Source: Glandiceps talaboti
Lineage: Eukaryota; Hemichordata; Enteropneusta; Spengelidae
Direction of reading: 5' to 3'
Assembly: GCF_964340395.1 (NCBI RefSeq)
Contig: NC_135559.1
Span: forward strand, 1,222,001 to 1,286,000
Length of the DNA stretch: 64,000 nt
The notes under the pieces are model-generated. The model was not told the origin of the DNA. It saw only the letters and a program-made list of their open reading frames with translations, and did not search any database. The position numbers and the translations under genes were made by a program. The stretch's first letter is position 1. Every line of letters starts with the position of its first letter. Of this stretch, positions 34,629 through 47,040 are shown in pieces.

Positions 34629-36203
34629 ATGTCTCCACTATCAATTCTTCTTGGAATGATGTGTATCCAATACGTCTTTGCCAATAAGACCGTATCAGCC
34701 GGGCCTATAAAAAAAGAGGGTGATATTCCTTTCGGTAAGTAAGGCTTGTTCTTCTGCAGTTCAGTGTGTTTTTATTCGATTTGTTTCTATTTTTGTGTTT
34801 GTTGATGTATGTACCAAATGTTGCAGCATTTGAAGTGTGCATTCTCTAGCCTAAGTACTGAAAATCAATAATTATGCAAATTACTCATTAAAACTATAAA
34901 CTATATCAACAAACTATATCGACATGTGCGCTTTGTTATTTTTAATTTCTGTATCAAATTATATTGAATTTGAAGTATGCATTCTTAGGATATAGCCTAA
35001 TTATTAAAAATAGCGCCAATGGCGTTGTAGAACAACTATACAGTTTTTAAAAATGTTTATCCACATGTTGAGCCATGCTAGGTATAGGTGTTCATCTGCT
35101 GAATGACAATCCAGTTGCCTATTGTATCAAACCATGTTGTTATCTTTCCAATATATGCGATCATTTGGCTGTTGCTATGGGCATGGTCATGTTGCTAGAT
35201 ATATTTGCATACATTTTTTGAATGTTTGTTCACTTATCTATGAATCCCTGATGTTATCTCTGCAATATACGTGATCATTTGGCTATTGCTATGGGCGTGG
35301 TCTTGTTTCAAGGTACATTTGCATACATTTTTTGAATGTTTATTCATTTGTCAATCAATCCCTGTTGTTATCTTTCCAGTATACATGACCATTTGGCTGT
35401 TGCTATGGGCGTGGTCTTGTTGCTAGGCACATTTACATATATTTTTTTGAATGTTTATTTCGTTTGTCTAATAATTCATGTTGTTATCTTTGCAATATAC
35501 GCACCGTTTGGCTGTTGCTATGGGCACAGTCTTGTTGCTAGGCAATTTTACATACATTTCATGAATGCTTTTTCACTTGTCTATTAATACCTGTCGTTAT
35601 TTTCGTGAAATACACCGCTGTTTAGCTGTTGCTATGGGCGTGTTCATGGTTGCTAGGGATATTTGCATACATTTTTTGAATGTTTACTCACTTACCTACC
35701 AGATGATACTGCCATTTGGTTGTTGCTAAGGGCGTGGTCATGGTTGCTAGGGCCAATTGTGTCAAAATATTTGAAGAAAAACTGAAGAATATACATCTCA
35801 CCAAATTTCAGTCTCATTCATCAAGTACTTTTTGAGATACAAATTTTTGACCAAAATTCATTTTGTACACCTAATTTGCATATTACTGATGAGATCATTA
35901 TATGCTATTTCTTCATTGATACACCCCCAGATGCATCCCCATTAAATTTCAGCCCAATCTGCTCAGTAGTTTTGGAATTAAAGATTTTTGACCTAAAAGA
36001 CACATTTGAGCCCTAATTTGCATATTACTGATGGAATCATCATGTCGTGAACAAACCTTAATTTACTCCCCCCTAAGAACATTCCCACCAAATTTCAGGC
36101 CAATCTGCCCAGTACTTTTGAACATTGTCTCAACTAAACACCTAAAGTAACATGATCACCAAATATCAAAGTAATCGGTCCATCAGTTTCTGACCTTAAG
36201 TTG

Positions 36204-36259
<56 letters not shown>

Positions 36260-36447
36260 TACACATCCACAGACACTTCGCAATGCCTATAGCACTACTG
36301 AACCTTATCAGTTCATTTATGCATGCAAATGGTAATTAATTTATCAAAATGTAATCAGTTTTTACCATTACCATATGGAAGATATGTAGCAAGTTCCATT
36401 ATAATCGATGCAGTAGTTTTTGAGATATGGTGTCCACAGTCACAGAA

Positions 36448-36504
<57 letters not shown>

Positions 36505-37632
36505 ACATTACCTTCCCTTACGGAGGTCAAAAACAGCTTGACTGTTTGATTTGTTTCATCTGAGGTTTCATACACAGTGAGCTTTTGTATTGTCATCATT
36601 GTTCATAAAACTTAAAGCCTTAATGACTCCTATAGTACTTATCATAGCCTTTGAACTTGACTTCTTAGATTGAGTCTAATTAGCATCTATATTTCATTCA
36701 TTTCATATGGGTGAATATCAAAATGAATAACATTGATCGAAATTTATAGATTGTGTTTTTTTCTCCTCAACTAGACCATCACAACATTCGTTCTAATGTG
36801 AACAATTCCAAGGTCGCAAAGGACAAAAATGTACGCGTACGGTTAGCAAGGCAAGTAGCAGTACTCCAGGATTTCATTGTCATTTACGTTGGTGATACGA
36901 TGGAACTCTACTTCGAAGGAAAGTATGGTGAAATTCAAGGTCCTATAGCGGGTACGTTTGCAACTATCGACGTGGATGTAATGAGCGATGGTGGACTACT
37001 TGGCGTCAGTCCTCACTATCACTTACAAATCAAGCGACTGCTGTCGAAACCTGGATGGACGACCATACCAAACAGCTGCTGTATAATCTCCGCTATTGAA
37101 GAGGATGGAAAGATCTATGCGGTAGACGACAATAACATGGTGAAACACAGACGCGACATTGACAGTGCCTGGAGCGGACCTATAGCTGGCAGTGGATATG
37201 TCTTAAAGTTAGACATGTATCATGACGGCATAACACTGATTGCCATGCCAATCGATGGCAATCATTTGATGCATTCTACAGGAGGCATCCCTTTTTGGGT
37301 AGAGACAGTTCTCCCGATGTCTGGTTCCGTGGACTTCTTCATATTGCCTAGCCAGCAGGTAACTATATATACACTGGATGCAGATGGCCGTTTCACTGCT
37401 TTCTGTTTTGGTAATCCACAAGAAGGAGTTGAATCGGCAGTTTGGGGTAAGTAAACAGTGCATTTTACCAAATATCTTTATTCAGGGTAAAAGCCAATAT
37501 GCGTCACAAACAATGCATGGCATCGAAGTGTCAGCTTCTTTCCGTTGAGGCCCATACATCTACAATCACTTATAAAAATCCACTAATAAAATCAATACAT
37601 ACATACATACATACATACATACATACATACAT

Positions 37633-37663
<31 letters not shown>

Positions 37664-38972
37664 TACATACATACATACATACATACATACATACATACAT
37701 ACATACATACATAAAAACCCATAAATATAAACATATTACGACAATGTTCAAATCTCAAGACAAACAATACAGGTCCCTATAACTCTTTTGTTTTAACAAG
37801 TTCTAGCCTCTTCTACGCGTTCAGGCAAAACACGGAGAGAATAGCAAAAGAGACAACAAATGACGAAAATAGTGAAAAGATTGACGTGAATGTCAGTTAC
37901 AAAGTCATATGCAAATTGTACAGCGAAAAGACTTATAATCTAACAAATAGCGAAGATCCTGGGAAGGGATTACATTGTTGTTGAAAGTTTCACTATGTCT
38001 AGTTTTGTTGTTGTTTTGTTTTGTTTTTGCAGTTTTTTTTGGCAATTATCTTCAAGGTAGTCACTCTCTTTATCATTAAAAAAAATGTGCGAAATGACAA
38101 TTGAATAAATTAAAAGATGTTATTTTGTAAGTAACCTTAATTAGGTGGTTAACTCATTTTGTTCTTGACGTAGACTCGGCATTACATCGCTACATGAAAG
38201 TTTATTTCTTTATTGTGGGTCTCATCTGCAATTCTATTTTATAGAATTCAATAAATCATACACTAACTATGACTATAAAATGAAACTAAAATACGACCCG
38301 TGCATGTGACAGAACAAGTATTTACAAACGGAACTTTTACAGAGGAAGTAAATCAATGCATTGGATTAATAACAATTAGCACAAACTTATTTTGGATATA
38401 CAGAAACGCATATTAAATTTCATGATTTTATTTGAACAATTTTATGGCCTCTATATTGTGTACATGAAATGGCAGGGGACTTGAAATTTGTTTGTGATTA
38501 TGAGCTGTTATGTAAGGAGACCATAAAACTGTTCTTATGAAACTATGAAATATAATGATAATCCAAAATTAATGGTAAATTTTCATCTACATGTCCACTT
38601 ATGGTGTACAGTTTTAGCTCCTATAAAGAACAGGTGCCAATTTATAAAAATTATTTATTTGCATATTTATTATTCTAACTTCAATTTTCACTTTCTCTTT
38701 TATGTATTTGCAGCCACAACCGATACGGTATCGGAAGGCTGGCTACAATTTGATTCGTCTATCTACTTGTTTGTTGAAGACATCCAACTTACCTGGCCTG
38801 AAGCGCAGCAATACTGCGAAGACAGACAGTCTTTTTTAGCAGTTCCAGACAATGCGAGAGAAAACTCCTTTCTATCGAAACAAGCTTACCTACGTTACAA
38901 TGGAATTGATGGAGAAATAATGAATTGGTTTCTTGGATGCAGTGATAGCCAGGTACGTATTATTCAACATTT

Positions 38973-39060
<88 letters not shown>

Positions 39061-39507
39061 GGTGTGTGTGTGTGTGCGTTTGTGTGTGTGTGCGTGTGCG
39101 CGTGCGTGTGTGTGCGTTAGTGAGCGTTTATATAAATGATTAGTGTTTTGTTGTTTTTATCATAAGGCCTTGGAATGAGAGAGGATCATCTCATTTGTTG
39201 GCCCAGATGATCTAATTCTATGACTAAATTTACCAGTCTAGTTGTCTCCTTTGAATAAATTAAACAACCCAGAGCAGTAAAGAATTAATCCCAATGTTAC
39301 CAATATGGCAATAGGCCTTTGCACAATTTGCCATGGTGGCACTCTACTTCCTGGCTGTGTGTACCTTTGGGTATACATGGTATATGTTACTCGGCTAATC
39401 ATAGAGCACTGCTGCTTTTCTCGATGTCTGAACAATACGAAAAACATCCCTGATTTACACTTCTACAGAATACCAAGGTAAAAAGCACTTAAGAAAAGGT
39501 ATAATGA

Positions 39508-39561
<54 letters not shown>

Positions 39562-42500
39562 ACCCCCAATTTGAGTGAGGGCGCTCCATTCTCAATTTCC
39601 TGTTTGTTGTCTGCAATGGCCTATTAGTTGCGTCAAACGTTGTGAATGCCAACAATTTATCTGAAATATACCGTTACAAATTAAAGTATCATCCAAGATT
39701 GGAAATAACTACGTTTAAAATAGCAGAAGTACTATTATCATGATAAAGGACTTTTAATTTCATATTTGGTAAATGTGTTCACCAAATTTGCTTTCTAGGT
39801 TGAAGGGTTTTGGTACTGTCTGCTTTATAAAGCCTGCTTTATATACGGGTTGTCAGACGATTCAAATGGTAATGAAATGGACAACTGTCTGTCTCTACCC
39901 CAGAATGGTGTTGAACAGTCCTTATTTCATGATGACATTGATTGTGCTGCACCTGCTGCGTTTATTTGTGAAACGCACCTAGCTGACAGTAAGTTTGTCT
40001 TTTTAGCTCCAGTGTACTATGCCAGGATGGGGCTCTACATATGACTCGTGTCAATGCGTGCATGTGTCCCTACATCCGTCGGTTAACACCCACATCTCGG
40101 ACACCCACTGCTCAATTTCAACCAATAGGGGCCCAAGGCCATAGGCTTGGGGCCCTAATAACTTTGGAAGTTTTGTACCTAGAGACAATTCAAGTGTTTG
40201 TACCTGTGCCTATAGAATTAGGCTTTCAAGGCAAAAGAGCTTTGACCTTGTCTTTCATCTTCAAGGTCAAATGACACATTGCTAAATAACTTTGGAACTT
40301 TTACACATAGAGACATAGTTTAAGAATGAAATCCCACATTGTTAGAGTTAAGCTTTCTAGTCGGACACTAACGTTTGACCTTGACCTCGTGGTCAAGTTT
40401 AAATTTGCACATGGACTTCAGAAGTTTTGTTCTGAGAGGTTATCATTCAACTGTGTACACAAAGCATCAGAGATAAGCTTTCTAATACGATACTTACCAA
40501 TGATCTGACCTTTACATTCAAGTTCAATTAGCAATTTACCCTGTGTTTCTAAAGGCTTACACACATAAACACAACTCAAGTGTATACATCAATACTTTTA
40601 GAGATGAAAATTCTATTTAGAAACTGACTTTTGACCTGACCATCATCGATCTTTAGGCTCAGGTAGTAATTCGATAAATACTTTCGAAAGTTTTTTTTTC
40701 TGGACAATAATTTAATTGTACTTATATCATGTATGATTTATATTATTCGACAGGCAGAACATATCCTGAATGTCCAGCATGTTGGTTTCCATACCAATCA
40801 TCGTGTTATTTTCTTGGTTATGGTTTATTTGATTTTACCTATGCTAAACAAATCTGCAATTCCATGTGGTCTGATTTAGCTATCATACAAGGCTCGGACG
40901 AGGACAGCTTTGTCAAAGGGTTATTGCCTTCACCACATAACACCTCCTGGTGGTTAGGGTGTAATGATATGAATGTAAGCTTTGCAGTTTTGTAGGACAA
41001 TAAATTACTAAATGTTAACTTACTAAGTTTTAAATTCTATACTTGACTAAGGGAGCCTTCCGTAATTACAAGGAAAGGGCTGGGGAATGGGGGTTCACTT
41101 TTTGCAAATCGGTTGTAAGGGGGGGGGGCATAATTTAGAGAATGGACATTAGGGGGTTGCATATTACTTTGACTCATTTTATTTTTTTACATCTAACTTT
41201 GCATTATTTCATGATTCTAGCACGATCGCACTCCTGCCATGGGTTCTTGTCTAGCTAGCTGATAGACCTCGGGCTTTCTTCTAATAGCTATGAGGGTGGC
41301 CAACACCCGAACCCAAGGGGTCTAGCAGCAAAACTACCACTGGTTCCTAATCGGTAAACCTACTCATATCATGTCCCACCACTGCCACCACATGCATTGT
41401 AAAGTAATATTGTAACATATCATTGAAATGCAGTGAATTAAATATTAGTTGTGGTGTGAGGGGAGGAGTGGGTCTCACAGCAGTAAAGGGGAAACAGCGT
41501 GGCAAGACGTCGAGGATAATGTGGTAAAGTGGAGATGTTGATTCCGCGGCCCGGTTCCGAGGTTGTCAGTTGTGCGTTCATCTTTGGGAGTTTTAGTCTT
41601 CCACTCAGCAAATTCCATCCAAACGCAGGTATTGCTTTAATACAAAAACAAACACAAACTTACTGTGATGGGAATAGTAGGAACAACAAACTCCTTCAAT
41701 AAACTATCAGTGGCGAGGGATTTTATTACAGATAAATGACCTGTCTCTAGTTAATTGGATTCAAACCCATTTCAGCTGTATTAGATCTACGCCACAGGGA
41801 GGCAGTATCAAAAATGTTTTTCATTGAAATATTTGAACATGGGGAGGAAAGGAAATTGAGGGTTGCTTTTTCGAACATCGAACTAGGGGAGGGTCACATT
41901 GTATTCCACAGATTGGGTTTGACGGTGACCCCCTTATTTACTGAAGGCTCCCCGGGCTAAGATTGAAGGCTTCATAACTCTTTTTTTCAGTTTTGTTACG
42001 GCCAGTCTTAATTTTTTAATTGACAGGGAAACAATGAGATTTAGGTAATATTTTCAACTTTTAATTTAGAAACAGGCCAGATACGATTGGAATCTATGAC
42101 ATTTTATATGATGAGCTGTGTCTCCCATTGAGAACTACTAAAAATACAAAAACAATTACGGTCAATTTCGCACAAAGTTCATTGGGGCCAAAATTTGGAA
42201 CTCTACCCTTCCCATATAAGAGACACTCGAAGTCGGAGTACGTTCAAAGCTAATTTCAAGAGCCATCTTCTTAGCCAGTATTAGTTGATGTATACCATTT
42301 AGTTCTTTCTTTTAAGATTTGTAATTGTTTCCAAATTTAGTTAAATACTTCTCTGGATTTGTGATATGTATGTTTTTGATTTGTTTTGTTTTGCTTTGTT
42401 GTTTTTATTGGGTTTTTTTCTCTGAGGACAAAGCTCAATTAGTTGTTTCGTCAACTAGTTTTGCCCTCATTAAAATAAGGTATTATTATTATTGTTATTT

Positions 42501-44064
42501 ATTATTATTATTATATAATATTATTTAATTATAAAACTAAAGTACACCAGATTGATCGAATGAGATTATATTTAAATTAATAGGGAGGACAACTTTGTGT
42601 GCATGAACAGCCGACAATACATGAATATAATGTTAAATCTACAACTGTGGCTGCAAATGGAGATGACACAGTCTCACCAGAGTTTATAGAAAGGAAATGC
42701 TACATATATGATGGAAGCCATCCACACCAGGATTATGAACTGACCATGCAAAATTGTGATGAGGGGCAAGCATTTTTCATATGTGAAGCAGACAGAGGTA
42801 ATACCCTGCCATTTATATATCTTTATGGACCCCTCAAAATAAACAATTATGTCCTATTAGAGTACAATACATAACATCACATTATGTCCTATTAGAGTAC
42901 AATACATAACATCACATTATGTCCTGTTAGAGTACAATACATAACATCACATTATGTCCTATTAGAGTACAATACATAACATCACATTATGTCCTATTAG
43001 AGTACAATACATTACATCACATTATGCCCTATTAGAGTACAATACATAACATCACATTATGTCCTATTAGAGTACACTACATAACATCACATTATGTCCT
43101 GTTAGAGTACAATACATAACATCACATTATGTCCTATTAGAGTACAATACATAACATCACATTATGTCCTATTAGAGTACAATACATAACATCACATTAT
43201 GCCCTATTAGAGTACAATACATAACATCACATTTCTTTATATTAAGTTTAAGTTGTCAAGAATTTGACCAGCGACATCTTTACAATGTCTTGTGTGGTTA
43301 CTATGGTAACAAAATGGTACCCCTGTTAGTGGTAATATTTTTACCGCTAGGACTGCACTGCTAGCATCTCCTACCTTGACATATAACCATCATTTTCCTT
43401 TGTATTGAATGAAGCGATGTCTCTGAAATGAAATTAAAGGTGCCTGACAAGAGTCGGAGTAATTCAACATAACTCCATGTTAGATATCATTCATTCTAAC
43501 CATAGTTCCATTTTCTTTCCTTCCTCATTGCACATGATCAAAGTGATACGTCCAACAGAGAATACAATGCCAACGTCCCAGACAATGACAACACCATACA
43601 ATATCAATACCAAGCTCCCATTAGCTGCACAATCTCCAACAGCTAACGAGATAGAACCGAACACCACTGAACTCACCATGGTCAATACTGCAGGAGACAA
43701 CACCAAAGACATCAACTCTACTATGGTAGAGGTTGTGAGAACATATCCTATCTCAAGTGACAAACATGCCACTGATGAGTACCAGACTACAAATATCTAC
43801 AAACGGAAGGTACCTGCATCCTTAGCCCTCTCTAACATATCTGAAACTCCACAAATGGGACAACAACCAATTATGGCTGGCATGCAACCACAACATAAAT
43901 GTGGATGCCTCAACATCAAGTTCACTGGTAATTTCACCCTTGATTATTATTCTTCATTTGAGATTTCAATTAAATTATCACAGGTGGATTTCAAGTTGCT
44001 CAATTGTCTGCTTAAAATTGTATAAAATAGATGATATATAATGATTATACATACATACATACAT

Positions 44065-44095
<31 letters not shown>

Positions 44096-44702
44096 TACAT
44101 ACATACATACATACATACATACAAACACATACATATACATACATGCATACACACATACATACATACACACACACACACATACAAACACATACATACATAC
44201 ATACATACATACATACATACATACATACATACATACACACACACATGCATACATACATACATACATACATACATACATACATACATACATACATACATAC
44301 ATACATACATACATAGCTTTAGTAAACCAATTCCTAAGTTGACCGGTAGGTAGGGACCCTGTGAATCCATAGGTTGAATGGCTAAAGGTTAATGTTGAGG
44401 AATAGAAAGGCACACACTTGGACAGCACACGGAATCTACCAGTTGATGCGTTAGCTCAGCTGTCTAGAGCACTCTGGTTAGTAATCAGAGGACGTGGGTT
44501 TGACTCCTATATGTCACTTTCCTTTCCTCTATATCATTTAATTAAGTACATGCGTACATGTATACCAATTTTTAACCTTTATATGTTCTCCTTTTTTTCC
44601 TTTTACATAGAACTGTTAATGATTCTATTGGGAGGTACATTATCTACACAGATACTTGTAAGTGGTATAATTCTGGTGGTCATTCAGAGCTGGATCAAAT
44701 GA
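34629..44702 (+). CDS. Cell-surface lectin: tectonin-like propeller plus two C-type lectin domains
   Basis: Eight exons join in frame to 705 aa: 34629-34734, 36775-37446, 38714-38952, 39799-39988, 40754-40974, 42584-42797, 43544-43927, 44611-44702. Exon 1 is a signal peptide (LSILLGMMC...VFA). Exon 2 (about 224 aa) has about five 40-50-residue repeats with W..I.GS/GPIAGS and DG.L/I motifs, which suggests a tachylectin-2/tectonin beta-propeller. Exons 3-4 and 5-6 each encode one C-type lectin domain (WPEAQQYCE...NWFLGC...[20 protein letters not shown]...WWLGC...FFICE). The Ca-site motifs EPN/QPD and WND are absent from both, so binding may be Ca-independent. Exon 7 is a Ser/Thr/Asn-rich stalk. 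Exon 8 is a hydrophobic segment with a very short tail, either a membrane anchor or a GPI signal. Ligand unknown. An immune or adhesion role is inferred. Confidence 0.85.
35135..35745. repeat. ~116-bp tandem repeat in lectin intron 1
   Basis: Five diverged units with GGCTGTTGCTATGGGCGTGG, TTGCATACATTTTTTGAATG and TGTTGTTATCTTT. Divergence between units suggests an older array than the minisatellites elsewhere. Confidence 0.85.
35750..36257. repeat. Modular dispersed repeat ending in (CA)n
   Basis: Related ~120-bp modules containing CCAAATTTCAG, CCAATCTGCYCAGTA and CCTAATTTGCATATTACTGA, followed by a CA run at 36206-36257. The layout resembles a microsatellite-tailed short interspersed element. 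Confidence 0.6.
36448..36503. repeat. (CAGA)n microsatellite
   Basis: About 13 tetranucleotide units, preceded by AGTTTTTGAGATATGGTGTC, which looks like the end of another dispersed element with a microsatellite tail. Confidence 0.95.
37596..37713. repeat. (CATA)n microsatellite
   Basis: CATA repeats interrupted by a short CA run, in lectin intron 2. Confidence 0.96.
38973..39115. repeat. (TG)n microsatellite at a splice donor
   Basis: A TG run of about 42 units, then degenerate TG, starting 20 bp after the exon 3 donor of the lectin gene. Confidence 0.96.
39508..39561. repeat. (GAT)n microsatellite
   Basis: About 18 GAT/ATG triplets in lectin intron 3. Confidence 0.95.
40110..40680. repeat. 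Dispersed repeat of ~140-bp modules rich in TGACCT/AGGTCA
   Basis: Four diverged modules, each with ACACATAGAGACA-like, AAGCTTTCTA and TTGACCTTGACC/AAGGTCA segments, in lectin intron 4. The palindromic TTGACC...GGTCAA strings look like nuclear-receptor half-sites but probably belong to the repeat. Confidence 0.55.
41049..41955. mobile_element. Non-autonomous DNA transposon, ~906 bp
   Basis: The terminal inverted repeats GGGAGCCTTCCGTAA (left) and TTACTGAAGGCTCCC (right) differ at one base. Inside are G-rich stretches near both ends and no transposase frame. Target-site duplication not resolved. It lies in lectin intron 5. Confidence 0.7.
42847..43230. repeat. 35-bp minisatellite in lectin intron 6
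   Basis: About 11 units of ATTATGTCCTATTAGAGTAC plus AATACATAACATCAC with rare variants. It starts about 50 bp after the donor of exon 6, which it does not include. Confidence 0.93.
44049..44314. repeat. (CATA)/(CA) microsatellite
   Basis: Long CATA tract with CA interruptions in the last lectin intron. Poly-Tyr/Val/Cys and poly-His/Ile/Tyr frames across it are artefacts. Confidence 0.96.
44447..44518 (+). ncRNA. tRNA-Thr(AGT)-like pseudogene or SINE head
   Basis: A D-arm TAGCTCAG...AGAGCA, an anticodon arm CTCTGG-TTAGTAA-TCAGAG with AGT in the loop, and a T-arm-like GTGGGTTTGACTCCTAT occur in the right order and spacing. The acceptor stem pairs poorly and the T-loop is not canonical, so a working tRNA is unlikely. 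Confidence 0.5.
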
Positions 44703-45093
44703 AGAAATTTGAAAATGATAATTGCAATGTAAATCAGTAAATCTATATTTTATGCTCGCCAACGTTATTTTTTCACATTGCTTTTACACAAAATCATTTG
44801 TACGTATAATTTCATAATTTGACATCTATACATGGTATATATTGATGATACATGATGTTTAATTTATCATTTGAATATTACAAATTAACATCACTGTTTT
44901 GATTTATCTTAGTTAGATTGTACATGTACTAAAATCTGAAGAATATTTGAGAAACAATGTTAGAAATTGGTATAGTATAGCTCCTATATGTGATGGTACA
45001 AGTAAACTTACAATCTGTGTATGGAAAGTTTGTTGGTTGTCATAGTATAAGCCTTCAGTAACTATAGCTGAACATATTTTTTGTGGAAATTGT
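44703..45093. other. Lectin 3' flank
   Basis: AT-rich sequence after the lectin stop codon. No further gene and no obvious AATAAA close to the stop. Confidence 0.45.
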
Positions 45094-45862
45094 TTTATGG
45101 CATACAATTGTCGGTGGAAACCGTTCTGTCACATACAATTGTCAGTGGAAACTGTTTTTTCATGTACAATTGTCGGTGGAAATTGTTCTGTCACTACAAT
45201 TGTCGGTGGAAACTGTTCTGTCACATACAATTGTTGGTAGAAACTGTTTTGTCATACAATTGTTGGTAGAAACTGTTTTGTCACGTACAATTGTCGGTGG
45301 AAACTGTTCTGTCTCATACAATTGTCAGTGGAAACTGTTTTGTCGCGTACAATTGCCAGTGGAAACTGTTTCGTCACATACAATTGTTGGTAGAAACTGT
45401 TTTGTCACGTACAATTGTCAGTGGAAACTGTTTTGTCACATACAATTGTCAGTGGAAACTGTTTTGTCACATACAATTGTTGGTAGAAACTGTTTTGTCA
45501 CGTACAATTGTCAGTGGAAACTGTTTGTCACATACAATTGTTTGTAGAAAATGTTGTCACGTACAATTGTCAGTGGAAACTGTTTTGTCACATACAATTG
45601 TCAGTGGAAACTGTTTTGTCACATACAATTGTTGGTAGAAACTGTTTTGTCACGTACAATTGCCAGTGCAAACTGTTCTGTCACGTACAATTGTCAGTGG
45701 AAACTGTTCTGTCACGTACAATTGTCAGTGGAAACTGTTTTGTCACATACAGTTGTTGGTAGAAAATGTTTTGTCTCATACAATTGTCAATGGAAAATGT
45801 TTTGTCATGTACAGTTGTTATTGGAATATGTTTTGCCACGTACAATTGTCAGTGTGCAATCT
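45094..45862. repeat. ~31-bp minisatellite, about 25 units
   Basis: Units of ACAATTGTCAGTGGAAACTG plus TTTTGTCACAT with variants (TTGGTAG, CGTAC). Intergenic between the lectin gene and CENPI. Stop-free frames (VETVLSHTIVSGN-like) follow from the repeat. Confidence 0.93.
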
Positions 45863-46424
45863 AAAGCTAAGTAAGTCCACATATCAAAACAAAATTCAAG
45901 TTGAGAGAATGGATTTATGACAAGGAGATTGGTAAACAAAACAATATATAATACTAGTAAGTTTATCGTCAGAAGATAAAGTGAATTTGAAATGGGCAAT
46001 CTAAGTGTCAATGTACAATTTCAACGAATACTAAAGTGATTCTTCTATATTTAATGTAACATACAATAAATGTGCCAATGGCAATGTAGCACAACTGTAC
46101 AGGGTTTGTGTAATTTGTGTATGCAAAACAATCTGACCATTGGCTTTGGTGGAGAGAATAGAAACATTTGTAAATAGAACAAATAACACTATTTTCTCTT
46201 ACAGAGAAACCATTGTAGGAAAACAATCTCCTCAGTTCAACTTGCAGAAATGAATTCATACTATGCTCTCTCAGTACAAAGCCTAAAGAACCAGTCTTCC
46301 TTTATGTTCTGTACAGTCAGTATTCATACATACTTATACTAAGAACTGTAAACACTTTTTAATACAACTGTTACCCTCTGAATCCTTATCAAAGCTTTTA
46401 CTCCTCTGTGACTCCTTACTGTGC

Positions 46425-47040
46425 GGGTTCAGTGTTCTGAGTGACTCCTTACTGTGCTGGCTTAGTGTTCTGAGTGACTCCTTACTGCACTGGTTCAGTG
46501 TTCTGAGTGACTCCTTACTGTGCTGACTCGGTATTCTGAGTGTCTCCTTACTGCACTGGCTTAACGTTCAGAGTGACTCCTTACTGTGTTGGCTCAGTGT
46601 TCTGAGTGACTCCTTACTGCACTGGTTCAGTGTTCTGAGTGACTCCTTACTGTGCTGACTCGGTATTCTGAGTGTCTCCTTACTGCGCTGGCTTAACATT
46701 CAGAGTGACTCCTTACTGTGTTGGCTCAGTGTTCTGAGTGTCTCCTTACTGCGCTGGCTCAGTGTTCTGAGTGACTCCTCACTGCACTGGTTCAGTGTTC
46801 TGAGTGACTCCTTACTGCACTTGCTCAGTGTTCTGAGTGACTCCTTACTGTGCTGGTTCAGTGTTCTGAGTGACTCCTTACTGTGCTGGGTCAGTGTTCT
46901 GAGTGACTCCTATACTGCGCTGGCTCAGTGTTCTGAGTGACTCCTTACTGCGCTGGTTCGGTGTTCTGAGTGACTCCTTACTTCGCTGGTTCAGTGTTGA
47001 GTGACTCCTTACTGCACTGGTTCAGTATTCTGAGTGACTC
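46425..47040. repeat. ~33-bp minisatellite, about 18 units
   Basis: Units of GTTCTGAGTGACTCCTTACT plus GCGCTGGCTCAGT with many variants. Intergenic, or in the unseen 3' end of CENPI. Confidence 0.92.

Noticed and set aside
43947-44428. Tyr/Val/Cys-rich and His/Thr/Ile-rich frames
   Set aside because: Translations of CATA/CA microsatellites. The same applies to frames at 8.35-8.65, 37.5-37.8, 38.9-39.1 and 52.5-52.9 kb.
44447-44518. Functional tRNA-Thr gene
   Set aside because: Acceptor stem does not pair and the T-loop lacks TTCGA. Kept only as a tRNA-like relic.
45083-45920. VETVLSHTIVSGN-type repeat protein
   Set aside because: Product of the 31-bp minisatellite; multiple shifted frames are equally open.
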